Assembly (NCBI RefSeq): GCF_008630915.1 | Contig: NZ_CP043909.1 | Location: 1,302,001 to 1,366,000 of the forward strand | DNA length: 64,000 nucleotides | Reading direction: 5' to 3' | Source: Acinetobacter suaedae | GTDB lineage: Bacteria; Pseudomonadota; Gammaproteobacteria; Pseudomonadales; Moraxellaceae | Part shown: in pieces, positions 36,591 through 45,594 of the stretch | How positions within the stretch are numbered: position 1 is the stretch's first letter | Layout of the letters: the number at the start of each line of letters is the position of its first letter | Translations under genes and position numbers: made by a program | The notes under the pieces: model-generated | What the model saw: the letters and a program-made list of their open reading frames with translations, nothing else | Databases searched by the model: none | Told to the model about the DNA's origin: nothing

Positions 36591-37729
36591 TGTGCTCCTT
36601 GGGTGGCAGGGCTTTTCCACACTGTCATTTCAAGTTTTTGATCAGGTTGAATACGATCAGTACCTTCAACAACAACCTTATCACCAGTTTTAAGTCCTTT
36701 ATTGACAAGGTAATATTGTTCATATTGTTGCCCTAATTCGATTGGACGAATTTCAGCAGTACCTTTGGCATTGATGACATAGACTTGAGGCTCTCCAGAA
36801 ATATTGCGCTGAATCGCCTGCGCTGGAATCAACAAGGCTTGTGGGACGGAAGCGCGATCAATATTCACGCGGACATACATGCCAGGGAGTAACTTTCTCT
36901 CAGGGTTGTGGACTTCAATGCGAATGGTGACATCACCTGTTTCTGGATCGACATTAATGTCTTCAAACAGCATTTTTGCTGTGACGTTATAAGGCTGCCC
37001 ATGACTGTTGGAAATTCGAACAGTTTTTTGATCATTTGCAGATAACTCACCACTTTGTAACGCAGCTTGTAAACGTTCAAAGTCTCCAATGGATTGCTTC
37101 ACATCGACATAAACTTTATCGATTTGTTGGATGGTCGCCATGGTATTGGCATCACCTTGGCTCACCAGTGCACCTTCTGTCACAAAGGACTGTCCAATAC
37201 GTCCTGAAATCGGTGCTCGAACTGTCGCATATTGAAGGTTTAAATTTTGTCGAGTAAGCAAGGCTTTCATTTGAGCAACATCCGCCAAAGCTTGGCGATA
37301 TTCAGCTTGAACATTACTGACTTCTTGTTTACTAATTGCATTACTCGGAAGTAATTGCTCGTAACGTTCCAGTTGAACTTTTAGACGTGTAACTTCCGCT
37401 TCTGCTTTATTAAGTGAAGCTTTATTACTATTTACATCAGCTTGGAAAGTTTCAGAATTAATTTTATATAAAGCTTGTCCTGCCTTTACCTCACTCCCTT
37501 GAGTAAATAGCACTTTTTCGATAATGCCACCGACTTGAGGACGAATTTCAGCCGTACGAAATGCTTGTACGCGTGCGGGTAGGTTTTCGCTAAAATTTAC
37601 AGATTGAGGTTGAACATTGATCACACTCACTTTTGCAGGAGGTGCTTCAGGCTGTTCTACTTCGGAACTACAACCGTGTAGAACCAGTCCAATGGATAAA
37701 ACTAATGGGAGTAAAAGATGCTTTTGCAT
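36587..37729 (-). CDS. adeA: RND efflux periplasmic adaptor AdeA
   Basis: 380 residues. The signal peptide ends in the lipobox LHGC, so it is a membrane-fusion lipoprotein. The biotinyl-lipoyl-like and hairpin regions are seen as VGGIIEKVLFTQGSEVKAGQALYKI and the coiled RLKVQLERYEQLL. It closely follows A. baumannii AdeA except for a shorter C-terminal tail. It is the first gene of adeABC, divergent from adeRS and translationally coupled to adeB. Confidence 0.95.
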   Translation of the reverse strand: MQKHLLLPLVLSIGLVLHGCSSEVEQPEAPPAKVSVINVQPQSVNFSENLPARVQAFRTAEIRPQVGGIIEKVLFTQGSEVKAGQALYKINSETFQADVNSNKASLNKAEAEVTRLKVQLERYEQLLPSNAISKQEVSNVQAEYRQALADVAQMKALLTRQNLNLQYATVRAPISGRIGQSFVTEGALVSQGDANTMATIQQIDKVYVDVKQSIGDFERLQAALQSGELSANDQKTVRISNSHGQPYNVTAKMLFEDINVDPETGDVTIRIEVHNPERKLLPGMYVRVNIDRASVPQALLIPAQAIQRNISGEPQVYVINAKGTAEIRPIELGQQYEQYYLVNKGLKTGDKVVVEGTDRIQPDQKLEMTVWKSPATQGAQ

Positions 37730-37794
37730 ACTGCCAAATCTCAGGAGTTTTTGATGTTGACAGTATTTTCTGATTTTGTGTAACCACCGTCCGT

Positions 37795-37815
37795 AAAGTG
37801 TGGAAAAAGTGTGGA
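37795..37815. promoter_or_regulatory. AdeR-binding direct repeat
   Basis: AAAGTGTGGA occurs twice (37795-37804 and 37806-37815), an 11-base period, in the gap between divergent adeA and adeR. It is the complement of TCCACACTTT, the direct repeat described for AdeR binding in A. baumannii. AdeR bound here can act on both adeABC and adeRS. Confidence 0.85.
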
Positions 37816-37874
37816 GATCAATTGATAAATCGTCGTATTATGAAGATTGACTGATTTTTCTATGATTGATCTCT

Positions 37875-38606
37875 ATGTTGGAAGCTTCATTTTCATTCGA
37901 TTGTCGTGACAAATTTATTCTTGTCGTTGAGGATGAGTATGATATTGGCGATATTATCGAGCACTATTTAAAACGCGAAGGAATGCGTGTAATTCGTGCC
38001 ATGAATGGGAAGCAGGCGATTGAAATACATGCATCGCAACCGATTGATTTAATTCTCCTTGATATTAAACTTCCTGAGTTAAATGGTTGGGAGGTGCTCA
38101 GCAAAATCCGTCAAAAAGCACAAACGCCTGTAATCATGTTAACTGCACTGGATCAAGATATTGATAAAGTCATGGCGTTACGTATAGGCGCTGATGACTT
38201 TGTAGTGAAGCCATTCAATCCAAATGAAGTGGTGGCTCGTGTACAAGCTGTTCTCAGACGGACTCAGCAAAACACTCAAGCTTTAAATAAAAATATAGTT
38301 TATAAAAATATCGAGATTAATACAGATATTCATAGTGTGTATGTACATCGAGATACTCAGAAAGTTTTGCTCAATTTGACTTTAACTGAGTACAAAATTT
38401 TACTTCTCATGATTGATCATCCACACAAAGTTTTTACCCGTAGTGAACTTATGAATCACTGTTTGCCAGATAGTGATGCTTTAGAGCGTACCGTTGATAG
38501 TCATGTCAGTAAATTGAGGAAGAAACTAGAAGAACAGGGGCTGCAACATATGTTGATCAATGTACGTGGTGTTGGCTATCGCTTGGATCATCCACATGAA
38601 AAATAA
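37875..38606 (+). CDS. adeR: Response regulator AdeR
   Basis: 243 residues from the ATG at 37875; a TTG three codons earlier is also in frame, but the ATG matches the A. baumannii protein. The receiver domain has the acidic pair ED near residue 19, phospho-acceptor D63 (LLDIKLPELNGWEVL) and the switch-lysine VVKPF. The C-terminal OmpR-type winged helix contains LERTVDSHVSKLRKKL. It controls adeABC together with AdeS. The gene overlaps adeS by 11 bases. Confidence 0.95.
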   Translation: MLEASFSFDCRDKFILVVEDEYDIGDIIEHYLKREGMRVIRAMNGKQAIEIHASQPIDLILLDIKLPELNGWEVLSKIRQKAQTPVIMLTALDQDIDKVMALRIGADDFVVKPFNPNEVVARVQAVLRRTQQNTQALNKNIVYKNIEINTDIHSVYVHRDTQKVLLNLTLTEYKILLLMIDHPHKVFTRSELMNHCLPDSDALERTVDSHVSKLRKKLEEQGLQHMLINVRGVGYRLDHPHEK

Positions 38607-39681
38607 ATCAGGTATTAGCAAACAACTCTTTATCGCGCTGAGTATTGTGAACTTAAGTGTGACGCTATTTTCTGTTTTTATAGGCTATGTAATCTACAAT
38701 TATGCAATTGAAACGGGGTGGATTACGCTGAGTTCATTGGAAGAGGATTGGACCGAATTTCATGTTGTTGATTGGGTTTGGCTATTCACGGTGATATTTT
38801 GTGGTACGGTGATTTCCTTAATTATTGGTTTACTGCTGGCGAAACGTTTTATTGTTCCAATTAACTCTCTAGCCAATGCCGCACAAGAAATTAGCTTAGG
38901 TGATCTTTCTGCAAGAGCTGAAGATACGAAAATACATTCAACAGAAATATCAGAGTTGATGCATAACTTTAATAATATGGCTCAAAAACTTGAAGATTCT
39001 GTGAAAATGGCACAAGTCTGGAATGCTGCAATTGCACATGAGTTACGTACGCCAATCACGATTTTACAGGGGCGTTTACAGGGGATTGTTGATGGTGTAT
39101 TTGAGCCTAAACCTGAACTCATGAAAAGTTTATTGAACCAAGTTGAGGGACTCTCGTACTTAGTTGAAGATCTAAGAACATTGAGTTTGGTCGAAAACCA
39201 ACAGCTCAGGTTAAATATTGAAGCTGTGAATTTTCAGTTGTGTGTAGATAAAGTCATTTCGATGTTTGGCGAAAGGCTCAAACAAGCTCACCTCACGATT
39301 GAAACAGAAGTTTCAAAAGATATTGTGCATTGTGATCGACAACGTATGGAGCAAGTTCTCATTGCTCTGGTCGATAATGCTGTTCGATATGCCAATGCGG
39401 GATTGCTAACCATAAGATCAAGAATAGATGCCAATGATTGGATTTTACAAATAGAAGATGAAGGGCCTGGGATTGCTTCAGAGTACCAACATGATTTATT
39501 TGATCCTTTTTTTCGTTTAGAGGAGTCTCGTAATAAAGAATTTGGTGGAACGGGGCTAGGTTTAGCCGTTGTCCATGCGATAGTCGTTGCGCATCAGGGT
39601 TCGATTCAATATGAAAATAAAAAACAAAATAGTGTGTTTACTATTCGTATTCCGATGACAACTGACTTAGACCGTGTTTAG
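38596..39681 (+). CDS. adeS: Sensor histidine kinase AdeS
   Basis: 361 residues from the ATG at 38596 inside the end of adeR, in line with A. baumannii AdeS. Two membrane segments (about residues 11-35 and 60-82) flank a short periplasmic loop, followed by a HAMP linker, the phosphorylated H148 in IAHELRTPIT, the N-box ALVDNAVRYAN and the ATP-binding DEGPGI and GTGLGLA boxes. All catalytic motifs are intact. Confidence 0.95.
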   Translation: MKNKSGISKQLFIALSIVNLSVTLFSVFIGYVIYNYAIETGWITLSSLEEDWTEFHVVDWVWLFTVIFCGTVISLIIGLLLAKRFIVPINSLANAAQEISLGDLSARAEDTKIHSTEISELMHNFNNMAQKLEDSVKMAQVWNAAIAHELRTPITILQGRLQGIVDGVFEPKPELMKSLLNQVEGLSYLVEDLRTLSLVENQQLRLNIEAVNFQLCVDKVISMFGERLKQAHLTIETEVSKDIVHCDRQRMEQVLIALVDNAVRYANAGLLTIRSRIDANDWILQIEDEGPGIASEYQHDLFDPFFRLEESRNKEFGGTGLGLAVVHAIVVAHQGSIQYENKKQNSVFTIRIPMTTDLDRV

Positions 39682-39773
39682 ATGAACCATGATCTTTCGG
39701 AAATTTCACATCACAGAATGTTCACATAGGATTGATTAGGCTTATTGCTATTCAAAGCAAATGGATAAGTCTT

Positions 39774-40322
39774 ATGTATCAAAAATTATTTTTTTGTAGT
39801 TGTTTAGCTCTGTTTTCAAGTTTTGCATTTGCTCAATCAGAAGCACCCAAAAATCAAGCTGTTGAACGTATTGATATTCAAAAATATGCTGGAAAATGGT
39901 ATGAAATTGCTCATCTGCCTATGTTTTTTCAACGTAATTGCGTAGGGGATACGACTGCCGAGTATCAACTCAATTCTGATAATACAGTTAAGGTGGTTAA
40001 TCGTTGTCGCAATAATCAAAATCAAATCGATCAGGCTGAGGGTGTCGCTTACCCTCAAAATGAAGGCAAAAGTAAATTAAAGGTGAGTTTTCTACCAAAA
40101 GGTTTACGCTGGGTACCCTTCACTAAGGGGGATTATTGGATTTTACGAGTTGATCCCGATTATCAAGTGGCATTGGTGGGTGGGCCGAGCCAGAAATATC
40201 TTTGGATTTTGTCTAGAACACCAAAGTTGAATGAGCAGATTTATAATGATTATGTCGAAACAGCGCGTCAATACGGTTACGACGTAAGTCAATTGGTCAA
40301 AACATCACATAAGACTCCCTAA
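39774..40322 (+). CDS. Bacterial lipocalin (Blc-like)
   Basis: 182 residues from the ATG at 39774; a longer frame from 39732 would place 14 residues before the signal peptide. The signal peptide MYQKLFFCSCLALFSSFAFAQ is followed by the lipocalin GKWYEIAHLP motif and, later, VGGPSQKYLWILSRTP. No cysteine stands at the expected lipobox position after the cleavage site, so it is probably soluble in the periplasm, unlike E. coli Blc. It likely binds lipids such as lysophospholipids, which fits the lipid genes that follow. Confidence 0.88.
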   Translation: MYQKLFFCSCLALFSSFAFAQSEAPKNQAVERIDIQKYAGKWYEIAHLPMFFQRNCVGDTTAEYQLNSDNTVKVVNRCRNNQNQIDQAEGVAYPQNEGKSKLKVSFLPKGLRWVPFTKGDYWILRVDPDYQVALVGGPSQKYLWILSRTPKLNEQIYNDYVETARQYGYDVSQLVKTSHKTP

Positions 40323-40517
40323 ATTTCAATCCATTAAATCGTTTTATCTAGCAGAGTTATGAGGTATAAGTGCTTCATAACTTGCTAAAAATATGAAATA
40401 AAATGAATGTAGAATTGAGTCTGATGCAGCATCTAGTGAAATGGCTTCACGTAAAATTCATATCAATATTATTAACATCATAAAAAGAATATTTATGATC
40501 CGAACTAGGATGCCAAA

Positions 40518-41504
40518 ATGCTTAAATTTTTTCTGCTATGGATCGATAGTTGGTCATCGACTGCCAGTTTAAGTACAAACGTTGATTCTACAAATACAGT
40601 TAAAGACAGTAACATCCAATGGTTTAGAATTTTGCCATTTATCTTGTTGCATGTGGCTTGTTTGGCGGTGTTTTGGGTTGGTGTGTCTTGGTTTGCTGTT
40701 GTTTTTATGTTGTTCTTTTATCTGATTCGCATGTTTGCAATCACAGCTTTCTTTCATCGTTACTTATCCCATAAGACCTTTCAAACTTCTCGTATAGTTC
40801 AGTTTATCTTTATCCTAATCGGAACAATGAGTGCTCAGCGAGGGCCTTTGTGGTGGGCAGCTCACCATCGCTACCACCATCGTTATACGGATACAGCACA
40901 AGACCCCCATTCTTCGACACATGGATTTTGGTACAGCCATATTGGATGGTTTCTCAATGATCAGAATTTTGCGATCCGCAAAGAAGTCGTGAGAGATTGG
41001 CTTAAATATCCAGAACTTGTTTGGCTAGATCGTTTTAGTTTACCTGTTGTTTTGCTCACAGCTGCTTCTATTTATGGTCTGGGAGAATGGTTGGCTGTTG
41101 CATATCCGCATTTGGCAACATCTGGGTTACAGCTTTTGGTATGGGGATTTGTGATTTCTACAGTGTTATTGATTCACGCGACTTTATGCATTAACTCGAT
41201 GGCTCATTTATATGGTCGCCGTGATTTTGAAACTTCAGATAATAGTCGGAATAATTTTATTTTATCAATTGTCACCTTAGGTGAGGGCTGGCATAACAAT
41301 CATCATTTTTATGCAGGCAGCGTACGTCAAGGTTTTTACTGGTGGCAAATAGACATTACTTATTATTTATTAAAAATGATGAGTTATTTAGGGTTGGTTT
41401 GGGGGATGAAACCTGTTCCTCAGCGGGTATATGAGGCAAAAAAATCCTACTCTCAGCAAATAAATATGAATAAACAGAAAGTTGGACGAGGGGAGTCTTC
41501 ATGA
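40518..41504 (+). CDS. Membrane fatty-acid (acyl-CoA/acyl-lipid) delta-9-type desaturase
   Basis: 328 residues. The three di-iron histidine boxes are HRYLSH, HHRYHHRY and HNNHH, set between four hydrophobic segments, as in stearoyl-CoA-type desaturases. It starts a tightly packed run of genes: its end overlaps the next gene by four bases. It probably introduces a cis double bond that the downstream methyltransferases can modify. Confidence 0.9.
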   Translation: MLKFFLLWIDSWSSTASLSTNVDSTNTVKDSNIQWFRILPFILLHVACLAVFWVGVSWFAVVFMLFFYLIRMFAITAFFHRYLSHKTFQTSRIVQFIFILIGTMSAQRGPLWWAAHHRYHHRYTDTAQDPHSSTHGFWYSHIGWFLNDQNFAIRKEVVRDWLKYPELVWLDRFSLPVVLLTAASIYGLGEWLAVAYPHLATSGLQLLVWGFVISTVLLIHATLCINSMAHLYGRRDFETSDNSRNNFILSIVTLGEGWHNNHHFYAGSVRQGFYWWQIDITYYLLKMMSYLGLVWGMKPVPQRVYEAKKSYSQQINMNKQKVGRGESS

Positions 41505-42796
41505 AAATCGCAATTATTGGATCGGGAATTTCTGGACTCTATGCCGCATGGAAACTTTCATCGCGCCATCAGGTCACTATATTTGAAAAGAATGATTATT
41601 TTGGTGGCCATACGGACACGCATCGTTTTTGCATCGAAGGGCAGTCACTTGCTGTAGATAGTGGTTTTATCGTATTCAATGAATACAACTATCCTTTGTT
41701 TAGTGAGATGCTTGCTGAGTTAGAGGTCGAGTCGCAAAGTAGTGATATGAGTTTTTCGGTGAACAACCTCGTAACTGGCTTACAGTACAACCCGTCAAAA
41801 AAATGGTCATTATTTGCCAAGCCACAGAATTTTTTAAAAAAAGATTTTCTACACATGTTGGCAGATTTAATCCGTTTTTATGACAACAATAAAGACGTGG
41901 TTGTTGCAGATTGTGATTCGCAATTAACGCTTGATCAGTATTTAAATCGACACGCATATTCAGACGCTTTTAGACATGAACACTTGTATCCAATGTGTGG
42001 CGCATTATGGTCTAGTCCAGTCGATCAAGTTGGAAAAATTCCTTATAAATTTGTCGTAAGTTTTTTTCAGCATCATCGTATGTTACAGCTCAAGCAACGA
42101 CCGCAATGGCAAACGGTGCAAGGTGGTTCTGCTTCCTATATAGAGGCGATCCGAAAATCGTGTGCAAATATCCAATGGCGAGCTATGGCAGTTAGTGCTG
42201 TGACACGTCACTCAGATCAAGTTAGTGTGAGAACTCAGCATGGTGTAGAACAGTATGATTGGGTGATTTTTGCTAGTCATGCAGATGATACTTTAGCGCT
42301 ATTAACTGATGCGACGCAGTTGGAGCAAAATGTGTTAGGGCAGTTTGGTTATCAGGATAACCATATGGTGGTTCATCACGATCAGTCTATCATGCCGAAA
42401 CGTCGATCTCAGTGGGCGAGCTGGCATGTTCATGTAACGAAAAATCAAAATACGATTTCGTCGCAACATTTGCATTACGGTTTTAGTTATTGGATGAATA
42501 AGTTGCAAAACCTATCCTGTAAAACTCAAATTTTTGCAACATTAAATCCAAATTTGAACATTGCTGCGGATAAAATTTTAGTTGAACGACATTATCGACA
42601 TCCCGTATTTAATGCCGAAGCGATTGACGCACAAAAACGTTGGCGCGAAATCAATGGACAACATCGTAGCTCCTTTTGCGGTGCCTATTGGGGATGGGGT
42701 TTTCATGAGGATGGAGCAAGCAGTGCTGCACGTGTTGTGGCTCAGATTGAACGGGTATCTTCAGCCGCCGAACAGCAAGGGGGTGAGCTATGCTAA
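41501..42796 (+). CDS. FAD-dependent amine-oxidase-like oxidoreductase
   Basis: 431 residues. The FAD-binding motif GSGISGLYAAWKL is at residues 7-19, followed by EKNDYFGGHTDTH and the conserved DSGFIVFNEYNYP. This is the group found beside DUF1365 and CFA-synthase-like genes in many proteobacteria. It may act as a lipid desaturase or oxidase on methylated acyl chains, as proposed for UfaD in furan fatty acid synthesis; that link is inference. It overlaps both neighbours by a few bases. Confidence 0.85.
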   Translation: MKIAIIGSGISGLYAAWKLSSRHQVTIFEKNDYFGGHTDTHRFCIEGQSLAVDSGFIVFNEYNYPLFSEMLAELEVESQSSDMSFSVNNLVTGLQYNPSKKWSLFAKPQNFLKKDFLHMLADLIRFYDNNKDVVVADCDSQLTLDQYLNRHAYSDAFRHEHLYPMCGALWSSPVDQVGKIPYKFVVSFFQHHRMLQLKQRPQWQTVQGGSASYIEAIRKSCANIQWRAMAVSAVTRHSDQVSVRTQHGVEQYDWVIFASHADDTLALLTDATQLEQNVLGQFGYQDNHMVVHHDQSIMPKRRSQWASWHVHVTKNQNTISSQHLHYGFSYWMNKLQNLSCKTQIFATLNPNLNIAADKILVERHYRHPVFNAEAIDAQKRWREINGQHRSSFCGAYWGWGFHEDGASSAARVVAQIERVSSAAEQQGGELC

Positions 42797-43605
42797 ACAG
42801 TTCATTTGCCATCGCTTCTGCTCAGATACGGCATCGGCGTTTTCAACCCAAGTCACATGAGTTCTCAACTGATCTCAAATATCTTTGGTTTGATCCAGAG
42901 CAACTCTCTGATTTACTCAGTCAATCAAAATTATGCTCTGAACGCCATTGGAGTTTGTTAAATCTATATCCTGAAGATTTTCTGACAGAACAATCAGGTT
43001 CAATCCGAGAAAAGATTAAGCGAATCATTCTACAGCAGACTGATAGCATATTACCTAGTCACACGAATATCCGAATACTGGCATTGCCAAGAAGTTTAGG
43101 ATTTCGTTTTAACTCTGTTGTGTTCTATTTCATTTTCGATGCACAGCAGCAGCCTTTATTCATTTTAAGTGAGATTACCAATACCCCTTGGAATGAGCGT
43201 AAGGTGTACGTGCATGATTGTCGGTTACAGGCTCAACAGCGTGCGGATTTTCAAGGTTATCAATTTGACTTTGAAAAATCTTTCCATGTTTCACCTTTCA
43301 TGCCGATGCAGCTTGATTATCGCTGGCGATTTCATTTTTCAATGCAGCAACACGTGATCTATATGCAGCTTTATCAACAAGAACAAAAGATATTTGATGC
43401 AAATATGCGCTTTACGCTATCGGACATCACGCAGCCTTCACAACTACGTCGATATGCTATTTATCATGTCTTTGAACCTTTCAAAATGTTAGCGCAAATT
43501 TATCTACAAGCGTTTCGTTTATGGAAGAAAAAAGTTCCATTTTATCGACACCCAAATAAAGAGAAGGATAGAAAAGAACATTATGAAAACTCTCATTTTC
43601 GGTGA
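42790..43605 (+). CDS. DUF1365 family protein
   Basis: 271 residues. The family is recognised from SFAIASAQIRHRRFQPKSHEFSTDLKYLWFD at the N-terminus, LPRSLGFRFNSVVFYF in the middle and FHVSPFMPMQLDYRWRF. No catalytic function is established. It nearly always stands between the FAD protein and a CFA-synthase-like gene, as here, so a role in the same lipid change is likely. GGGGTGAG lies before the ATG. Confidence 0.88.
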   Translation: MLNSSFAIASAQIRHRRFQPKSHEFSTDLKYLWFDPEQLSDLLSQSKLCSERHWSLLNLYPEDFLTEQSGSIREKIKRIILQQTDSILPSHTNIRILALPRSLGFRFNSVVFYFIFDAQQQPLFILSEITNTPWNERKVYVHDCRLQAQQRADFQGYQFDFEKSFHVSPFMPMQLDYRWRFHFSMQQHVIYMQLYQQEQKIFDANMRFTLSDITQPSQLRRYAIYHVFEPFKMLAQIYLQAFRLWKKKVPFYRHPNKEKDRKEHYENSHFR

Positions 43606-44779
43606 ACAAAATTCACTCCCTTGGGTACTCAAAAGCTTATTTAAGCTTCGCCATGGTCAAATTACATTTCGTGGTTTATGGAATGGTACCGTGGGTGAGC
43701 AGGCTGATTTACATGTTGAGGTTGACGTTCACGACAAACAATTATTCGATCTCATTTTAAAGAACGGTGTACTCGGCGCTGCTGAAGGCTATATTCGTGG
43801 CTATTGGCATTGTGAAGATTTAGTTGGTTTGATACAGCTTCTGTCTCGAAATCGTCATTTGCTTGATCAAATCAATCAAAATGTGATCTCTCAAGCCAGC
43901 CAGTTTTTACTGAAAGCTTGGTATAAAACGCGTCATAACTCAATTTCTGGAAGCCGTAAAAATATTGCAGAGCATTATGATCTTAGTAATGATTTTTTTA
44001 AATTATTCTTAGATGAGTCTATGATGTATTCCAGTGCAGTATTCCAAAATGAGCAGATGAGCTTAGAACAAGCATCTGATTATAAAAAGGAATTAATCTG
44101 TCAAAAGCTGAAATTACAACCCATGGACCATTTGGTTGAGATTGGTAGTGGCTGGGGCGGTTTTGCCATATATGCTGCGCAAAACTATGGCTGTAAAGTT
44201 ACAACGATTACGATTTCTGAAGCCCAGTATCAAGAAGCAAAGCAACGGATCGAAGCCGCTGGGTTATCGCACCGTGTGGATATTCAGCTCAAAGATTATC
44301 GTTTGCTTGAAGGAAAATACGATAAATTGGTTTCGATCGAAATGGTTGAAGCTGTTGGTGAGGCATATTTATCTACTTATTTTCAACAATGCCGTCAATT
44401 ATTAAAGCCAAATGGTTTGGCTTTGATTCAAGCCATTACTATCGAAGATGCGCGATATTTAAAAGCCTTAACTACAGTGGACTATATTAAGCGATATATT
44501 TTCCCAGGTAGTTTTATTCCTTGCATCAGTGTGTTGACCCAGACGGCTTCCGAACAAAAACTGACACTGAAGCATCTTGAGGATATTGGACAAAGTTACG
44601 CTGTAACGATTCATCATTGGCGTGAACGCTTTTTAACAGCCCGTGAGCAAGTCTTAGCTTTAGGGTTTGATGATAATTTTATACGGATGTGGGATTTCTA
44701 TCTTTGTTATTGCGAAGGTGGATTCAAAGAGGGCGTGATCAGTGATGTACACATGCTCTTTCAAGCAAACCCATATTAG
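43583..44779 (+). CDS. Cyclopropane-fatty-acyl-phospholipid-synthase-like methyltransferase (first copy)
   Basis: 398 residues. An N-terminal lipid-binding-type domain (about 110 residues) is followed by the SAM methyltransferase with motif I VEIGSGWGGFAIYAAQNYG. The active-site region YDLSNDFFKLFLDESMMYSSAVF is typical of CFA synthases. It overlaps the DUF1365 gene by 23 bases. It may add a methylene or methyl group to unsaturated acyl chains of phospholipids. Confidence 0.9.
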   Translation: MKTLIFGEQNSLPWVLKSLFKLRHGQITFRGLWNGTVGEQADLHVEVDVHDKQLFDLILKNGVLGAAEGYIRGYWHCEDLVGLIQLLSRNRHLLDQINQNVISQASQFLLKAWYKTRHNSISGSRKNIAEHYDLSNDFFKLFLDESMMYSSAVFQNEQMSLEQASDYKKELICQKLKLQPMDHLVEIGSGWGGFAIYAAQNYGCKVTTITISEAQYQEAKQRIEAAGLSHRVDIQLKDYRLLEGKYDKLVSIEMVEAVGEAYLSTYFQQCRQLLKPNGLALIQAITIEDARYLKALTTVDYIKRYIFPGSFIPCISVLTQTASEQKLTLKHLEDIGQSYAVTIHHWRERFLTAREQVLALGFDDNFIRMWDFYLCYCEGGFKEGVISDVHMLFQANPY

Positions 44780-44809
44780 GTCATTTTGTTGAATGCCTGA
44801 GGTAAATCC

Positions 44810-45586
44810 ATGTTGACACTACTTCTGATTAATGTCTCGATCATGATTTGCTGCTGGTTATGGGCAAGTTTGAACTCCCGTGCTGGAATTGTTGATGCGG
44901 CGTGGAGTTTCTGTATCGCGCTCAACATTGGATTAACTGCGTTCATTCAAGATCAAGCACCGCTTTCGGTTCGATACTTTCTTGGAATCCTGAGTTCGAT
45001 TTGGTTTTTGCGTTTAGCTGGACATTTATTGCGACGTTATCTCGATGAGCAAGTTGAAGATCGTCGTTATGCCAATATGCGTCGTGCGATGGGCAAATAT
45101 CAGCATTTGGGCTTTTTTGCATTTTTTATGTTTCAAGCGGGTTTGGCGATTTTATTCTCATTACCCATGGTGATTTTACTCAATACTCCTGCAGCTCAAT
45201 GGAATGATTTGACCAGTTTGTCTTTATTGATTGCTGGGGCTGTGATGTTAATCGCATTTTGTGGTGAAGTGATTGCAGATCAACAACTGTACAGATTTAA
45301 GCAGAATCCTAACAATCATGCCAAAACAATGGATCAGGGTTTATGGCGTTACTCACGTCATCCTAATTATTTTTTTGAATGGTTACATTGGTTTGCTTAT
45401 CCAATCATTGGTTTGGCGGCAGGACAATATTTGCTGTGGATTTACCCTGTATTGATGTGGTTATTTTTATATTACATCACGGGTATACCTTTTAGTGAAC
45501 AACAAGCCCTGAGAAATAGAGGGCAGAATTATCTCGACTATCAACAACGGACTTCTATATTTATTCCGTGGAAACCCAAAAAGTAG
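44810..45586 (+). CDS. DUF1295 membrane protein (steroid-5-alpha-reductase-like)
   Basis: 258 residues with five to six membrane segments and the C-terminal signature GLWRYSRHPNYFFEWLHWFAYP, shared by DUF1295 proteins, sterol reductases and isoprenylcysteine methyltransferases. The function may be NAD(P)H-dependent reduction or methyl transfer on a lipid. GAGG precedes the ATG. It lies between two CFA-like methyltransferase genes. Confidence 0.87.
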   Translation: MLTLLLINVSIMICCWLWASLNSRAGIVDAAWSFCIALNIGLTAFIQDQAPLSVRYFLGILSSIWFLRLAGHLLRRYLDEQVEDRRYANMRRAMGKYQHLGFFAFFMFQAGLAILFSLPMVILLNTPAAQWNDLTSLSLLIAGAVMLIAFCGEVIADQQLYRFKQNPNNHAKTMDQGLWRYSRHPNYFFEWLHWFAYPIIGLAAGQYLLWIYPVLMWLFLYYITGIPFSEQQALRNRGQNYLDYQQRTSIFIPWKPKK

Positions 45587-45594
45587 GTGCGCAC

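Noticed and set aside
36591..36620. Ten-codon extension of adeB
   Set aside because: It overlaps the adeA end and its ribosome site for the ATG at 36590. Known AdeB proteins begin MMSQFFIRRP.
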